Source: Cellvibrionaceae bacterium (lineage in GTDB: Bacteria; Pseudomonadota; Gammaproteobacteria; Pseudomonadales; Cellvibrionaceae). Taken from it: a stretch of DNA of 64,000 bases. Positions 14,636 through 23,494 of the stretch are shown piece by piece; within the stretch, counting starts at the first letter, position 1, and each line of letters starts with the position of its first letter. Below the pieces are notes generated by a model. That model ran no database searches. It worked only from the letters and a program-made list of their open reading frames with translations, and had not been told where the DNA came from. A program made the position numbers and the translations under genes. Where the stretch lies: NCBI GenBank assembly GCA_028281575.1, contig JANQJP010000001.1, positions 1-64,000 of the forward strand. The letters run 5' to 3'.

Positions 14636-14654
14636 GGGGCGATTCTGTCGCCCC
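14636..14654. terminator. GC hairpin between convergent genes
   Basis: GGGGCGA and TCGCCCC form a perfect 7-bp stem around TTCTG, between the stops of the collar gene (14624) and the convergent Wzz-like gene (14663). The downstream T-runs are poor on both strands, so it may be a weak bidirectional terminator. Confidence 0.5.
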
Positions 14655-14662
14655 TTCCAATA

Positions 14663-15619
14663 TTATCCTAAGGCATTGGCGGGAACTGGTGTTTTGTCTT
14701 TCGGATTTGAGTCGCTTAGAGTCATTTGTTTAAACCTGCGGTGGATTAGCAATAACCCTGTAAATGCAAAACTCATTACAAACACGATAAGTAATCTTTT
14801 TTTGGGAATCCTTAGCATAGGTTTCAGAGGAGGAATAGCTTCGTCAATCGTTTTAAAGGCAGGAGCCAACTCCACGCTTTTTAGTATTTTTTCCGATTGG
14901 AGTATTTCTATCCGGTTAAAGAGTATTTTTCTGAGTCGTGGTTCGGAAGTCTGAGATAGTTTTTTCTCCAGTTTGGAAATCATAGATTTGTTATCTTCTT
15001 GTGCTCTATTTGCAATATACTCGTTCGCGTAGACAATCAACTCGTTTAGTATCAGAGCTCCGTCCTCTGGGTTTTGCCACCTCAATGATAAAGTGATGAC
15101 TCCTGACTGTTTACTTCGTTTTGCCGAAAAAGCGATTTTAAATAATTTAACAGCAAGAGCATCCGTAGGCTCGTATGAATTGCTTTTCTTTTTCCTGGGT
15201 CTACCGAAGTTTAGCAATGTAGATCGTAGATTCGCCAATAGGCTTCGTTCTCTTTTCTTCCATGTTCCAGAGTGCTCGTCCCAGCGATTTACAAACAGCT
15301 TTGGCTTGATATTTCTGTCGTTAATAAAGTTTGCTAATAGCTCCCGGGATTTTAGAATGGCCAGGTTTTCTTCAGCTCGCATAATACTTTGTGCGCGGCT
15401 TTTTCGATGGGCTCTTCTTATTATGCGTCCAACTGATTTGTCCATATTCCTTGTGATAGCACTATTTAGTCGGTGCAAAGGGGGCTCCACGAGTGTTACT
15501 TTGCCTGTTACATGGTATATAGGTTTAAAGTTGATCTTTATGGTCGTTGCTACACATATTATGAAGGGTACTGTTATCAGTATTATGATTTCTTGTGTCG
15601 TCAACTTAAGGCTTTGCAT
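14663..15619 (-). CDS. Wzz-like chain-length determinant family protein
   Basis: 318 residues with the Wzz/FepE layout: an N-terminal membrane span (IIILITVPFIICVATTI) at about 10-27, a periplasmic region rich in basic helices, a Pro-rich segment before the second span (IDEAIPPLKPMLRIPKKR), and a C-terminal span LLIVFVMSFAFTGLLLIHRRF. Wzz-type proteins set the modal length of O-antigen or capsule chains. No polymerase, flippase or sugar-transferase genes lie nearby except the nucleotidyltransferase-like gene 35 bp upstream, so its glycan is not identifiable. Highly charged central region (many KR stretches) is unusual for the family. Confidence 0.7.
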   Translation of the reverse strand: MQSLKLTTQEIIILITVPFIICVATTIKINFKPIYHVTGKVTLVEPPLHRLNSAITRNMDKSVGRIIRRAHRKSRAQSIMRAEENLAILKSRELLANFINDRNIKPKLFVNRWDEHSGTWKKRERSLLANLRSTLLNFGRPRKKKSNSYEPTDALAVKLFKIAFSAKRSKQSGVITLSLRWQNPEDGALILNELIVYANEYIANRAQEDNKSMISKLEKKLSQTSEPRLRKILFNRIEILQSEKILKSVELAPAFKTIDEAIPPLKPMLRIPKKRLLIVFVMSFAFTGLLLIHRRFKQMTLSDSNPKDKTPVPANALG

Positions 15620-15654
15620 TTTCGATTGTGTTTTAATAATGTATATAAATTTTC

Positions 15655-16833
15655 TTATGATTTACCTGAAATATGACGATAGACCAAATCGAATGGCCTA
15701 ACCAAGTAATGTAGAAAGAATAGTTTATCGGGAATAAATGGATGCCTGGAAATCTCATTGATATTAGGCTTGATTTTTTGAATGATCTTCTGGATACGCG
15801 GATTCCACGTATCTGAAAAGAATAGGCTGAAAATCCATATCTCAAACTTATTCTTTAGTGTCAGATTATAGTTCGGCTTGTTGAGGTTGCTTAAGGAAAG
15901 CCTTACTAAAAGTCTCGATACATTGTCGCTCAGATAAAGCGATTTGATTTTGTCTGGTATCGGATTTCCAAAAAGTGTATGTGCGAGTACCCAGCTTACG
16001 ACCAGTGACCTAAGTTCACCATATTCTTTTGCTTTTGAGATTTGTTGATCTATTTCGGGTTCACCTAAATTTTGTATGTTGTTGAAATTGAGCGATAGGT
16101 CCTGAAGCCATTTCAAACGGTGATAGAGTGTATTTGATCCGTGCCAACACAAATACAGCAACTCTTCTATTGATTCCTTTTCCTTACTTGAAAGAAAGTG
16201 TTTTGCTCCCTTTACAGACAGCTTACTTATAAACTCGCAAAGTCTTATGTGAAGTTCCAGTATAGTGCCGTCCTGATTTACATAGGTGATATCTTTGTTG
16301 GCACTGAAATGTCGGTTGCGTTGATGTGGGGTGAGGTTGTCGAAGGCCTGTGAAAAAAAACCTGCCTCCGAGAGTTTTTCGTGCGCAAGGTCTATTTTGT
16401 CTTGCGGTATGAGTAGATCGATATCATGTGCATGCCTTTTTGCAAAGTCTCCGTACAATGCAGTGGCCAATGGGATACCCTTAAGTGTTTTGACTGGAAT
16501 ATTATTTTTCTTGAACAGAAAAAGTAATTCACCGTAAGCTTTAAATTGGGCTTTGCTTTGCCGAACGTTTTGTCGATACTTGTTTTCTAGATATCTGTAA
16601 AAATCAGTTGGGAATTCTTCGGGGAAATGGTCGCGAATATTGCAATAGACACAGGGCCATATTCTATGCTGATCAATCAGCGCTCTCATATAGTCAAAGT
16701 CAATCACTTTAAGCAGCGGACGGACCTGAGATCTCTGGTGCTCGTTTAATTGAGGTCTACTTAGAAAGGTCAGGGTTTTTAATTCCGGACTGATCAATGC
16801 TTCAAGCTTCTGCATCGTGTAGGCATCTTCCAT
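15655..16833 (-). CDS. nucleotidyltransferase family protein (PF14907-like)
   Basis: 392 residues. The polymerase-beta-type nucleotidyltransferase signature is visible at about 115-145: VKTLKGIPLATALYGDFAKRH, then HDIDLLIP with the metal-binding D-x-D pair, as in the PF14907 family. The rest is helical with LSVKGAKHF and YLCWHGSNT segments typical of that family. Such genes are seen both in polysaccharide clusters (with asparagine synthase, PqqD and HprK genes) and, as I recall, in some paeninodin-type lasso clusters. Here it sits with a Wzz-like gene, separated from the lasso locus by the collar genes, so membership of either pathway is open. Confidence 0.7.
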   Translation of the reverse strand: MEDAYTMQKLEALISPELKTLTFLSRPQLNEHQRSQVRPLLKVIDFDYMRALIDQHRIWPCVYCNIRDHFPEEFPTDFYRYLENKYRQNVRQSKAQFKAYGELLFLFKKNNIPVKTLKGIPLATALYGDFAKRHAHDIDLLIPQDKIDLAHEKLSEAGFFSQAFDNLTPHQRNRHFSANKDITYVNQDGTILELHIRLCEFISKLSVKGAKHFLSSKEKESIEELLYLCWHGSNTLYHRLKWLQDLSLNFNNIQNLGEPEIDQQISKAKEYGELRSLVVSWVLAHTLFGNPIPDKIKSLYLSDNVSRLLVRLSLSNLNKPNYNLTLKNKFEIWIFSLFFSDTWNPRIQKIIQKIKPNINEISRHPFIPDKLFFLHYLVRPFDLVYRHISGKS

Positions 16834-17394
16834 TACCTTTTGTATAACTCTAGTCGTAAATGGGGCGAAATCAACGACATAAGGGCCTTAATATATAAAC
16901 TTGTAAAAGGCATTGGTGACTACGGAAGGGGTCGCCGGCTTGGCCGTCCTGGCGTTGTATGATGGCTGGCCGTCGTTTTATCGAAGAATATGACTACGCT
17001 CCTAATCGGGTAACGCGAAGTTACTTCGAGAGTTATTCGATGACGCTAGGTTTGGTTAAAGCTGCGAGGCCCTATTTGTCTATCGTTGATGCCAACCAGT
17101 TGACGGTAAAACGTTTAAGTGTTTTGAGCGGGGTGTGAATGTCGTCCTTGGTTGTATTCGCAGCTCACCCTTGCTACATTCGGGTTCAATGCTCTATGTC
17201 TGTTGCTTCAGGTGGGCCTTACCTTATCGATTAAAAACAGGAATGGAAATCGTGTTTTTCAACCATACAAGTTATCAAGTACATCCCTTCGGGAGCGGGC
17301 GCAGTAAGTGGCGTCGTTTATTGTGGGCGTTATACATGAATTCGAAAAACGGGAATTAATCAAATCTACACAGTTTATTATATGTGAGTCAGTA
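16834..17394. other. intergenic stretch with remnants
   Basis: No gene I can support. A 59-codon reading frame (16959-17138, plus, beginning MMAGRRFIEEYDYAPNRV) has no ribosome site and no recognised family and may be a fragment. GGGCGTTATAC at 17325-17335 resembles the R' end of an integron attC site, as at 121-131 and 17901-17910, and precedes the next small gene. Confidence 0.3.
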
Positions 17395-17853
17395 ATGAGA
17401 AAGTTTCAGAAAATGACAAAAGCAGAGGTGGTTAACGCACAGCGAGAGTGGGCTAAAGCCGTAGTCGCGCAAGATGTGGAAGCGCTTCTTGGGCTATACG
17501 ATTTTGGTTCACCCGATGAACCATTGCTGTTTAAACCCACTTTGGCAGATGTCATTCGTCTCGATGAAGAGGGAACGCGCTCTTATTTCGTAGGAGGGAA
17601 TGCAAACTACCCTCATGACAGCGGATTCTTAAATCATGGTTGGAAGCATGTAGAGTTTCAAAGCGCCGCAGGCCCCGTTTTGAAGGCGGGAGGCATGGGC
17701 TACAAAGATATGGGGCATTACACATTTGTCAACGAGAACGGAGATACGACGCGTGCTGACTATACCTTTGCGTATCATAAGCTTAACGGCAAAGTGTTGA
17801 TATCCCTCCATCATTCCTCTCTAACCTGGATGCCTGTCACCGATAGTGAGTAA
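17395..17853 (+). CDS. SnoaL/NTF2-like (DUF4440-type) protein
   Basis: 152 residues from MRKFQKMTKAEV; the upstream in-frame start at 17308 would add 29 residues without family character. Pattern of the NTF2-like fold: an initial helix VNAQREWAKAVVAQDVEALLGLYDFGSPDEPLLFKPTLAD, then GMGYKDMGHYTFVNENGDTTRADYTFAYHKLNGKVLISLHHSSLTW. This matches small SnoaL-like proteins described as ketosteroid-isomerase-like or CaMKII-association-domain-like. The ribosome site is weak. It lies between two cassette-like junctions, and its family is common in cassette arrays. Function unknown. Confidence 0.75.
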   Translation: MRKFQKMTKAEVVNAQREWAKAVVAQDVEALLGLYDFGSPDEPLLFKPTLADVIRLDEEGTRSYFVGGNANYPHDSGFLNHGWKHVEFQSAAGPVLKAGGMGYKDMGHYTFVNENGDTTRADYTFAYHKLNGKVLISLHHSSLTWMPVTDSE

Positions 17854-17867
17854 TAAGTGCAAAAAAC

Positions 17868-17910
17868 TGGCAGCCTGACGATTGGTGGTGCAGGCTACTG
17901 AGGCGTTATG
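17868..17910 (+). other. attC-like cassette junction (weak)
   Basis: CTGGCAGCCTG pairs imperfectly with CAGGCTAC 12 bp downstream, and the segment ends AGGCGTTATGAAC. The ATG of the next gene is part of the GCGTTATG. It shares the TGGCAGCCTGA block and the GCGTTATG end with the sequence at 49-131. Decayed attC or a short shared repeat. Confidence 0.3.
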
Positions 17911-18192
17911 AACAAGCAAGATAAAAAACTTCTTGAGCAGTTGATAGAGAAATACGAAGGTGGGAGAAGGCCTGTTGTTACAAGACCTTGGTTTAATCTT
18001 GTTTTGTGGCTGCTAGTTACCTTTTCAATTTTTGCGTTACTACAGTTCAAAATTACTGGCATTTTTCTAATTATAGTTTCAGCATTTATCGGTGCAGCGG
18101 TGATGCTATCTTTTATGATTCAGAGTGGTGAAACAACCTGGCGAATTATGAAACCTTACTTCAATATAAAAGCGGCTAAAGAAAAACTATGA
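17908..18192 (+). CDS. small membrane protein, two spans
   Basis: 94 residues. A charged N-terminal helix (MNKQDKKLLEQLIEKYEGGRRP) precedes two hydrophobic segments, FNLVLWLLVTFSIFALLQF and TGIFLIIVSAFIGAAVMLSFMI, followed by a basic tail. It belongs to no family I recognise. The start codon falls within a cassette-like GCGTTATG junction, and no ribosome site is visible, a feature seen in some cassette-borne genes. Its job cannot be read from sequence. Confidence 0.6.
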   Translation: MNKQDKKLLEQLIEKYEGGRRPVVTRPWFNLVLWLLVTFSIFALLQFKITGIFLIIVSAFIGAAVMLSFMIQSGETTWRIMKPYFNIKAAKEKL

Positions 18193-18285
18193 AAACACAT
18201 AGCAAGGTGCTACTAAAGACAAGTCTGCGCTACCACTTTGAGTGGCTCTAGAAGCAAGCTTTAAGCTTAATAAGAAATATTTTAA

Positions 18286-18447
18286 ATGTTGGGTAAAGAG
18301 CTATTTGAAATAGATGTCGATGGAGCTGTTGAAGAGATAAATATTTTATCTGGTTCAGACATATCTCGAGATGATACCCGAGATAAAGCCAAGGAGCGAT
18401 CTAAGCTTATTGAAAGAAGAATTAAATTCCAATCAAGGAAAGAATGA
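18286..18447 (+). CDS. possible 53-residue ORF before a pseudogene
   Basis: A reading frame beginning MLGKELFEIDVDGAVEE and ending FQSRKE, acidic then basic, with no visible ribosome site. Its TGA overlaps the ATG of the decayed gene at 18444 (ATGA), which suggests the two were once coupled. No family recognised; it may itself be a remnant. Confidence 0.3.
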   Translation: MLGKELFEIDVDGAVEEINILSGSDISRDDTRDKAKERSKLIERRIKFQSRKE

Positions 18448-18878
18448 TATTTAAATTTTTAGAGAGATTGAAAAAATCGCCGGACCTTGGGTGTGATTTT
18501 AGAATATATGAAACCACGAAAGGGATAAGGGTAATTGGGAAAAATACATCGATCCTTCAGGAAGAGGATATAAGTCTATGATGCGACAGTTCAATGTGGA
18601 CTGGCTGTATATTATCCTTTCTAAAAAGCAAAACTGTTACAGGTCTCGAATTACTCCAAAACCTTACAGAGTGAGGTTTAAAGACCATTAGAGTAAGAAG
18701 TCCCCTAGATTGCGAGTCTAAGGAGTATGTAGAGTGGTCCAGGAAATATGAAAAAGTTTCAGAGCGTTATAGTGTTGTGAAGTTTGTAAAGTCAATTGGG
18801 AGCGACTTTTCGAGCGAGTCAGTAATAATGATGCATGATAGCGTTTGTAATGCGAGGCGTAACTGTTCCCTGGTGTAA
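18444..18878 (+). pseudogene. frameshifted conserved hypothetical gene
   Basis: Three successive frames read as one protein. Frame one (18444-18581) contains DFRIYETTKGIRVI. The second (18578-18691) contains LYIILSKKQNCYRSRITPKP and PYRVRF. The third (to 18878) contains EYVEWSRKYEKVSERYSVVK, FVKSIGS and MMHDSV. From memory, intact bacterial relatives have the same order: F-R-x-Y, x-x-G-x-R-V-I, D-x-L-Y-x-x-L-x-x-x-Q-x-C-F/Y-R-x-R-x-x-P-K-P, then a long helix with W and Y-E and a final H-D. At least two frameshifts and internal stops make it non-functional. Function of the intact family unknown to me. Confidence 0.6.
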
Positions 18879-19150
18879 AGCTAACAGGCGGATTAAACAC
18901 CTGTTGCTCCTATAGTGATATGCGTAACATCAATACGCTCAAACGATAAGCGAGTAGTATTCAGGTATTGTCCGTTTTTTTTGGTAAAAAACCACCAGTT
19001 TGGTTGTTATTTGCTCACCTGTGTCGTTTCATTCTAATTTAGATGGATACAAGGTTTTTTACTTTGCTATTATGCGTGTTCGACGATGCAATTTTTCCAC
19101 ATCGTCTCGGTGTTTTGTGCTCACAGGAAGTAGATATATGAGCCTATCTC
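18879..19150. other. upstream region of the glycogen operon
   Basis: No gene except a six-codon frame at 19138-19158 (ATG AGC CTA TCT CAT GAG TGA) with AGGAAG seven bases before it. It overlaps the malQ start at 19151, so it could couple translation into malQ. Promoter elements for the operon must lie here, but none stands out. Confidence 0.3.
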
Positions 19151-21274
19151 ATGAGTGATCTAGACCGTTTGTTCTATTGGCGGGGAATTGCGCCGGACTT
19201 TTATAGTTTTGACGGTCATCTGACCCCAGTTCCGCTCGAAAACAGAATTAAAATTCTCGAGGCGATGGGCGTCGATACATCCACGGATGAGAGCATTGCA
19301 CTTGCAGCCTATGATCTGGACACGAAACCCTGGTTAAATTGGTTGCCTCCGCTGGAGGTTTTGCCTGCGAACCATTCTGTCGTCGAAATAAATTTCCACC
19401 CGGATGAACTCGAGAATACGTTTCGCTGGTGTATTTGTGACGACAAAGCTGACATAAAGCGTGGAGAATTTGTTCCGGCGAACTGTGTTGAAGTCGGCGA
19501 CTACACGCACGAAGGCGCGCGTTATTCTCGACGAGCCCTGCTAATACATGATTTACAGCCGGGCTATTACGAAATTCAACTGCAGCACGGTGAGAAAAAA
19601 GAATCCACAGTGCTGGCCAAGCTGCCGCACACCTCCTATATCCCGGAGTGGGTTGATCGCAATGAAGCCAAACCCTGGGGCTTTGTGATTCAACTTTATA
19701 CACTGCGCTCCAAGAGCAATTGGGGTATTGGTGACTTTAGTGATCTGGAGTATCTAATTACACACGCGGCGAGCTACGGTGTCGATATTATCGGGCTTAA
19801 CCCATTCCACACTCTGCAAACGGATTTGGATCATAATGTCAGCCCCTACAGCCCGTCGGACAGACGCTTTTTAAATCCACTGTATATCGATGTCGAGAGG
19901 GTGCCAGGCTTTCTCAACGAATATGTGTCGTTAGACGCCATTCAACGCTTAAGAAAAGACCCTAACGTTCAGTATTCCTCGGTGCGCGAGCTCAAGTTTG
20001 GTGTGCTCTATTCATGTTTTACTGATTACGCGCTAAAGCATCAACGCAATGAGTTGGCGGCATTTATCGAACGTTCAGGGGCCCCACTGGTCGACTTCGT
20101 GAACTACGAAAGTCAGTTTAATTGGGTACATTCAGGGCTGCCAGTTGCGACGGTGGGTGGCGACACCATGCTTCAGGCGCTTCGAAGTTCAGAAAATGCG
20201 CTCGAAGACGTATTGGTTATGCCGTTGTATTACGCATATTTGCAGTTGCTCGCAGACATCCAGTTGGAGGCTTGTCAGCAGCGCGCCGAAGCACAAGGCA
20301 TGAAAATAGGCTTGGTGCGGGACCTTGCTGTCGGCGCGAGTGGTGGCGGGTCCGAAGTGAAAACCAACGGCCACTTATTTTGTGACGATGCGGCGATTGG
20401 CGCGCCACCGGACCCTTTGGCCTTGACCGGTCAAAATTGGGGTATACCCCCGATGGATCCCGCTGAGCTGCGCAAAACCGGGTTTCGCCACTTCATTGAT
20501 TTACTCCGTAAAAACATGGCCCATTGCGGTGCGCTTCGCATTGATCACGCGATGAGCTTGTTTCGTTTGTGGTGGTGCCCGCCGGGCGCGAGCGCTGACA
20601 AAGGGGCGTATATCTACTACCCTTTCAGGGAGCTGCTCGGCTTACTTTGTTTGGAAAGTTATTTAAATCGCTGTGTCATCATTGCTGAAGACCTTGGCAT
20701 AGTTCCGGAAGAATTCCGCCATGCTGCCGGTCAGGCGAGACTGTTTAGTAACCGCGTTTTTTATTTTGAAAAGTGGAATGATCGGGAGTTTAAGCATCCA
20801 TCACACTACGAGCAACACGCGCTTGCAATGCTTGATAATCATGATGTTCCAACCATCGTTAGTTGGTGGAACGGTACAGATCTAGAATTGAAAAGCCGTT
20901 TGAACCTTCTTGGTGAAGGGGCGCAACTTGATCAGCTGTATCAACACAGATTGCATGAAAAAGAGCATTTGTTGGCGTTGATGCGTAACGATGGATTATT
21001 GGCGCCAAGTTGGTTAAAAAAGTCTGCGAGCGAGCCAGCGACGAGCGCGCTTATCCATTCAATCATTCGTTATGCGAGCCGGACAAATTCCACTTTTTTT
21101 GTTTTACAGCTGGAAGACCTGCTTATGATGGACGCGCCGGTTAATGTCCCTGGAACGTTTTTGGAGCACGCCAATTGGTGTCGTAAACTGACTAAAAACC
21201 TGGAAGATATTTTCCAGAGCAAAAAGGTAGATGCGCTGTTGCGCTCAATTCCTAGCTACCGCAACCCACAATAA
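19151..21274 (+). CDS. malQ: 4-alpha-glucanotransferase
   Basis: 707 residues, GH77, the normal length of bacterial MalQ. Landmarks: [68 protein letters not shown], the nucleophile region [31 protein letters not shown] with the acid/base Glu, and [14 protein letters not shown]. It moves maltodextrin segments between alpha-1,4-glucans and so recycles short chains for glycogen metabolism. First gene of the malQ-glgB-glgX-glgP-glgC-glgA run; glgB begins 16 bp after it. Confidence 0.95.
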   Translation: MSDLDRLFYWRGIAPDFYSFDGHLTPVPLENRIKILEAMGVDTSTDESIALAAYDLDTKPWLNWLPPLEVLPANHSVVEINFHPDELENTFRWCICDDKADIKRGEFVPANCVEVGDYTHEGARYSRRALLIHDLQPGYYEIQLQHGEKKESTVLAKLPHTSYIPEWVDRNEAKPWGFVIQLYTLRSKSNWGIGDFSDLEYLITHAASYGVDIIGLNPFHTLQTDLDHNVSPYSPSDRRFLNPLYIDVERVPGFLNEYVSLDAIQRLRKDPNVQYSSVRELKFGVLYSCFTDYALKHQRNELAAFIERSGAPLVDFVNYESQFNWVHSGLPVATVGGDTMLQALRSSENALEDVLVMPLYYAYLQLLADIQLEACQQRAEAQGMKIGLVRDLAVGASGGGSEVKTNGHLFCDDAAIGAPPDPLALTGQNWGIPPMDPAELRKTGFRHFIDLLRKNMAHCGALRIDHAMSLFRLWWCPPGASADKGAYIYYPFRELLGLLCLESYLNRCVIIAEDLGIVPEEFRHAAGQARLFSNRVFYFEKWNDREFKHPSHYEQHALAMLDNHDVPTIVSWWNGTDLELKSRLNLLGEGAQLDQLYQHRLHEKEHLLALMRNDGLLAPSWLKKSASEPATSALIHSIIRYASRTNSTFFVLQLEDLLMMDAPVNVPGTFLEHANWCRKLTKNLEDIFQSKKVDALLRSIPSYRNPQ

Positions 21275-21290
21275 AAGAGGATGGTGTCAC

Positions 21291-23489
21291 ATGGGAGTTA
21301 ATTTTAGTCCTGAAGTCATCGAATCCATAATTGATTCCAAATCAGACGATATCTTCGCGCACTTAGGTTTACATCGAGAGTCAGAAAGCCACCACAGCGT
21401 CAGGGTATTCTTGCCGGGCGTTCATGCCGTATACGTGTATTCATACGACGGTTTGGATGAGCTTGCACAACTCGATTGCGTGCACCAGGACGGCCTTTTC
21501 GCCGGCCGTTTAAATTGGAGCGGGCCACAAAAATACCTGCTCAAGATAAAAGGAGATTTTGGTGAGCAGCTAATCGAGGATTGCTATCGCTTCGGCTCGC
21601 TAATTAACAATGAAGATCTGTACCTGTACGGCGAAGGCAATAATGAAAAAATCTATGAAATTTTAGGTGCCCATTTAAGGTCGGTAGATGGTGTCGATGG
21701 TTGTTCGTTCGCTGTATGGGCGCCGAATGCTACGCGCGTATCCGTTGTCGGTAGCTTTAATTTTTGGGACGGTCGCCGCCATATGATGCGCAAACTTGTG
21801 CCCAGCGGTGTTTGGGAAATTTTTATCCCCGGTGTAAAAGCCGGTGACGAGTACAAGTATGAGCTGAAGGACAGTCACGGCCATCTGCTTCCGCATAGAG
21901 CTGATCCCTTTGGCTGCTATGCGCAAGTGCCCCCCGAACAAGCGTCGGTGGTCGTCAACCAGAATAATTATCAATGGAATGATGAGGAGTGGCTGAAATC
22001 GCGCTGGAAGCGCACCAAAAATACCTCGGCGATCTCTATTTATGAGGTGCACCTAGGTTCATGGAAGCGGGTTCCAGAGCAGGGTTTTAGGTATCTTACA
22101 TATCGAGAGTTAGCGCATAGCCTCGTACCTTATGTTAAGGAGATGGGGTTTACACATATCCAACTGATGCCGATTAGCGAATATCCGTTTGACGGTTCGT
22201 GGGGCTATCAGCCGGTCGGCATGTACGCTGCAACCAGTCGTTATGGTTCGATTGATGATTTCAAGTATTTTATTGATCAATGTCACCAGGCCGATTTGGC
22301 AGTATTGATTGATTGGGTTCCCGGCCACTTCCCCACAGATGCCCACGGACTTGGTCGTTTTGATGGCACGCCACTGTATGAGCACTCTGATTCTCGTCAG
22401 GGCTTCCACCCCGACTGGAATACCTACATATATAACTACGGTCGCAACGAAGTCTCTAACTATTTAATGGCGAACGCGCTGTTTTGGCTGGAGAAATTTC
22501 ATATCGATGGGCTCAGAGTGGATGCCGTGGCGTCCATGCTGTATCTGGATTACAGCCGTAAAGAGGGCGAATGGATTGCCAATCGTTTTGGTGGCCGGGA
22601 GAATCTGGAAGCCATCGACTTTATGAAAAACACAAATGAACGCGTGTTTAAAAATTTTCCTGATGTCATGATGGTCGCTGAGGAATCAACAGCGTGGCCC
22701 GGTGTTTCAAAGCCAACCTATACTGGTGGTTTGGGTTTCAGCTTTAAATGGAATATGGGCTGGATGAACGATAGCCTGGAGTACGTTTCAAAAGATCCCA
22801 TTCATCGCATGTACCATCATCACAACATGACGTTCAGTTTGTTGTATGCCTTTAGCGAGAATTTCATTCTGCCGCTTAGCCACGACGAGGTTGTGCATGG
22901 CAAGGGATCGATACTTGACCGCATGCCTGGAGACGCCTGGCAGAAGTTTGCTAATTTGCGTGCTTACTACGCGTTCATGTTTACTCATCCCGGTAAAAAA
23001 CTCCTGTTTATGGGGTGTGAGTTCGGTCAGGGTCCCGAGTGGGATCACGACAGCAGTCTGTGCTGGCATCAAGTGGATATTCAGGAACATGGGGGTGTTC
23101 AGCGTCTGTTGCGCGATTTGAATCGCATGTATGTTGAGAAAGAAGCACTCTACGACAGCGACTCGGAGCCCGAGTGTTTCGAATGGGTTGAGGCGGACGA
23201 TCGCCATAACTCTATTTTCATTTTTCTAAGAAAATCGACCAAGACTGGACGTCAGCTGCTTGTGGTATGCAATATGACGCCGGTATTGCGTCAGCATTAT
23301 CGTGTGGGTGTAAATTCGCCGGGCGCCTACCGGGAAATTCTCAACACCGACAGTGAAGTATATGGTGGTGGTAATAATGGGAATGCAGGCCTCGCCGTCA
23401 GCGAAGCACAGCCATGGCATGGCCGTAATCATTCCATCGCGATAAGTGTGCCACCATTAGCGACGGTAGTATTTGAATACGAAGGGTAA
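21291..23489 (+). CDS. glgB: 1,4-alpha-glucan branching enzyme
   Basis: 732 residues from [11 protein letters not shown]; the longer frame from 21231 overlaps malQ and is not supported. CBM48-type N-terminal modules ([20 protein letters not shown]) precede a GH13 barrel: [22 protein letters not shown] shows region [18 protein letters not shown] the nucleophile Asp, [14 protein letters not shown] the acid/base Glu, and [14 protein letters not shown] the stabiliser Asp. It makes alpha-1,6 branches in glycogen. glgX follows 5 bp downstream. Confidence 0.96.
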   Translation: MGVNFSPEVIESIIDSKSDDIFAHLGLHRESESHHSVRVFLPGVHAVYVYSYDGLDELAQLDCVHQDGLFAGRLNWSGPQKYLLKIKGDFGEQLIEDCYRFGSLINNEDLYLYGEGNNEKIYEILGAHLRSVDGVDGCSFAVWAPNATRVSVVGSFNFWDGRRHMMRKLVPSGVWEIFIPGVKAGDEYKYELKDSHGHLLPHRADPFGCYAQVPPEQASVVVNQNNYQWNDEEWLKSRWKRTKNTSAISIYEVHLGSWKRVPEQGFRYLTYRELAHSLVPYVKEMGFTHIQLMPISEYPFDGSWGYQPVGMYAATSRYGSIDDFKYFIDQCHQADLAVLIDWVPGHFPTDAHGLGRFDGTPLYEHSDSRQGFHPDWNTYIYNYGRNEVSNYLMANALFWLEKFHIDGLRVDAVASMLYLDYSRKEGEWIANRFGGRENLEAIDFMKNTNERVFKNFPDVMMVAEESTAWPGVSKPTYTGGLGFSFKWNMGWMNDSLEYVSKDPIHRMYHHHNMTFSLLYAFSENFILPLSHDEVVHGKGSILDRMPGDAWQKFANLRAYYAFMFTHPGKKLLFMGCEFGQGPEWDHDSSLCWHQVDIQEHGGVQRLLRDLNRMYVEKEALYDSDSEPECFEWVEADDRHNSIFIFLRKSTKTGRQLLVVCNMTPVLRQHYRVGVNSPGAYREILNTDSEVYGGGNNGNAGLAVSEAQPWHGRNHSIAISVPPLATVVFEYEG

Positions 23490-23494
23490 TTACC

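Noticed and set aside
17135..17359. 74-residue frame beginning MNVVLGCIRSS
   Set aside because: No ribosome site, no family pattern, and it runs across a cassette-like junction; it looks like chance coding.
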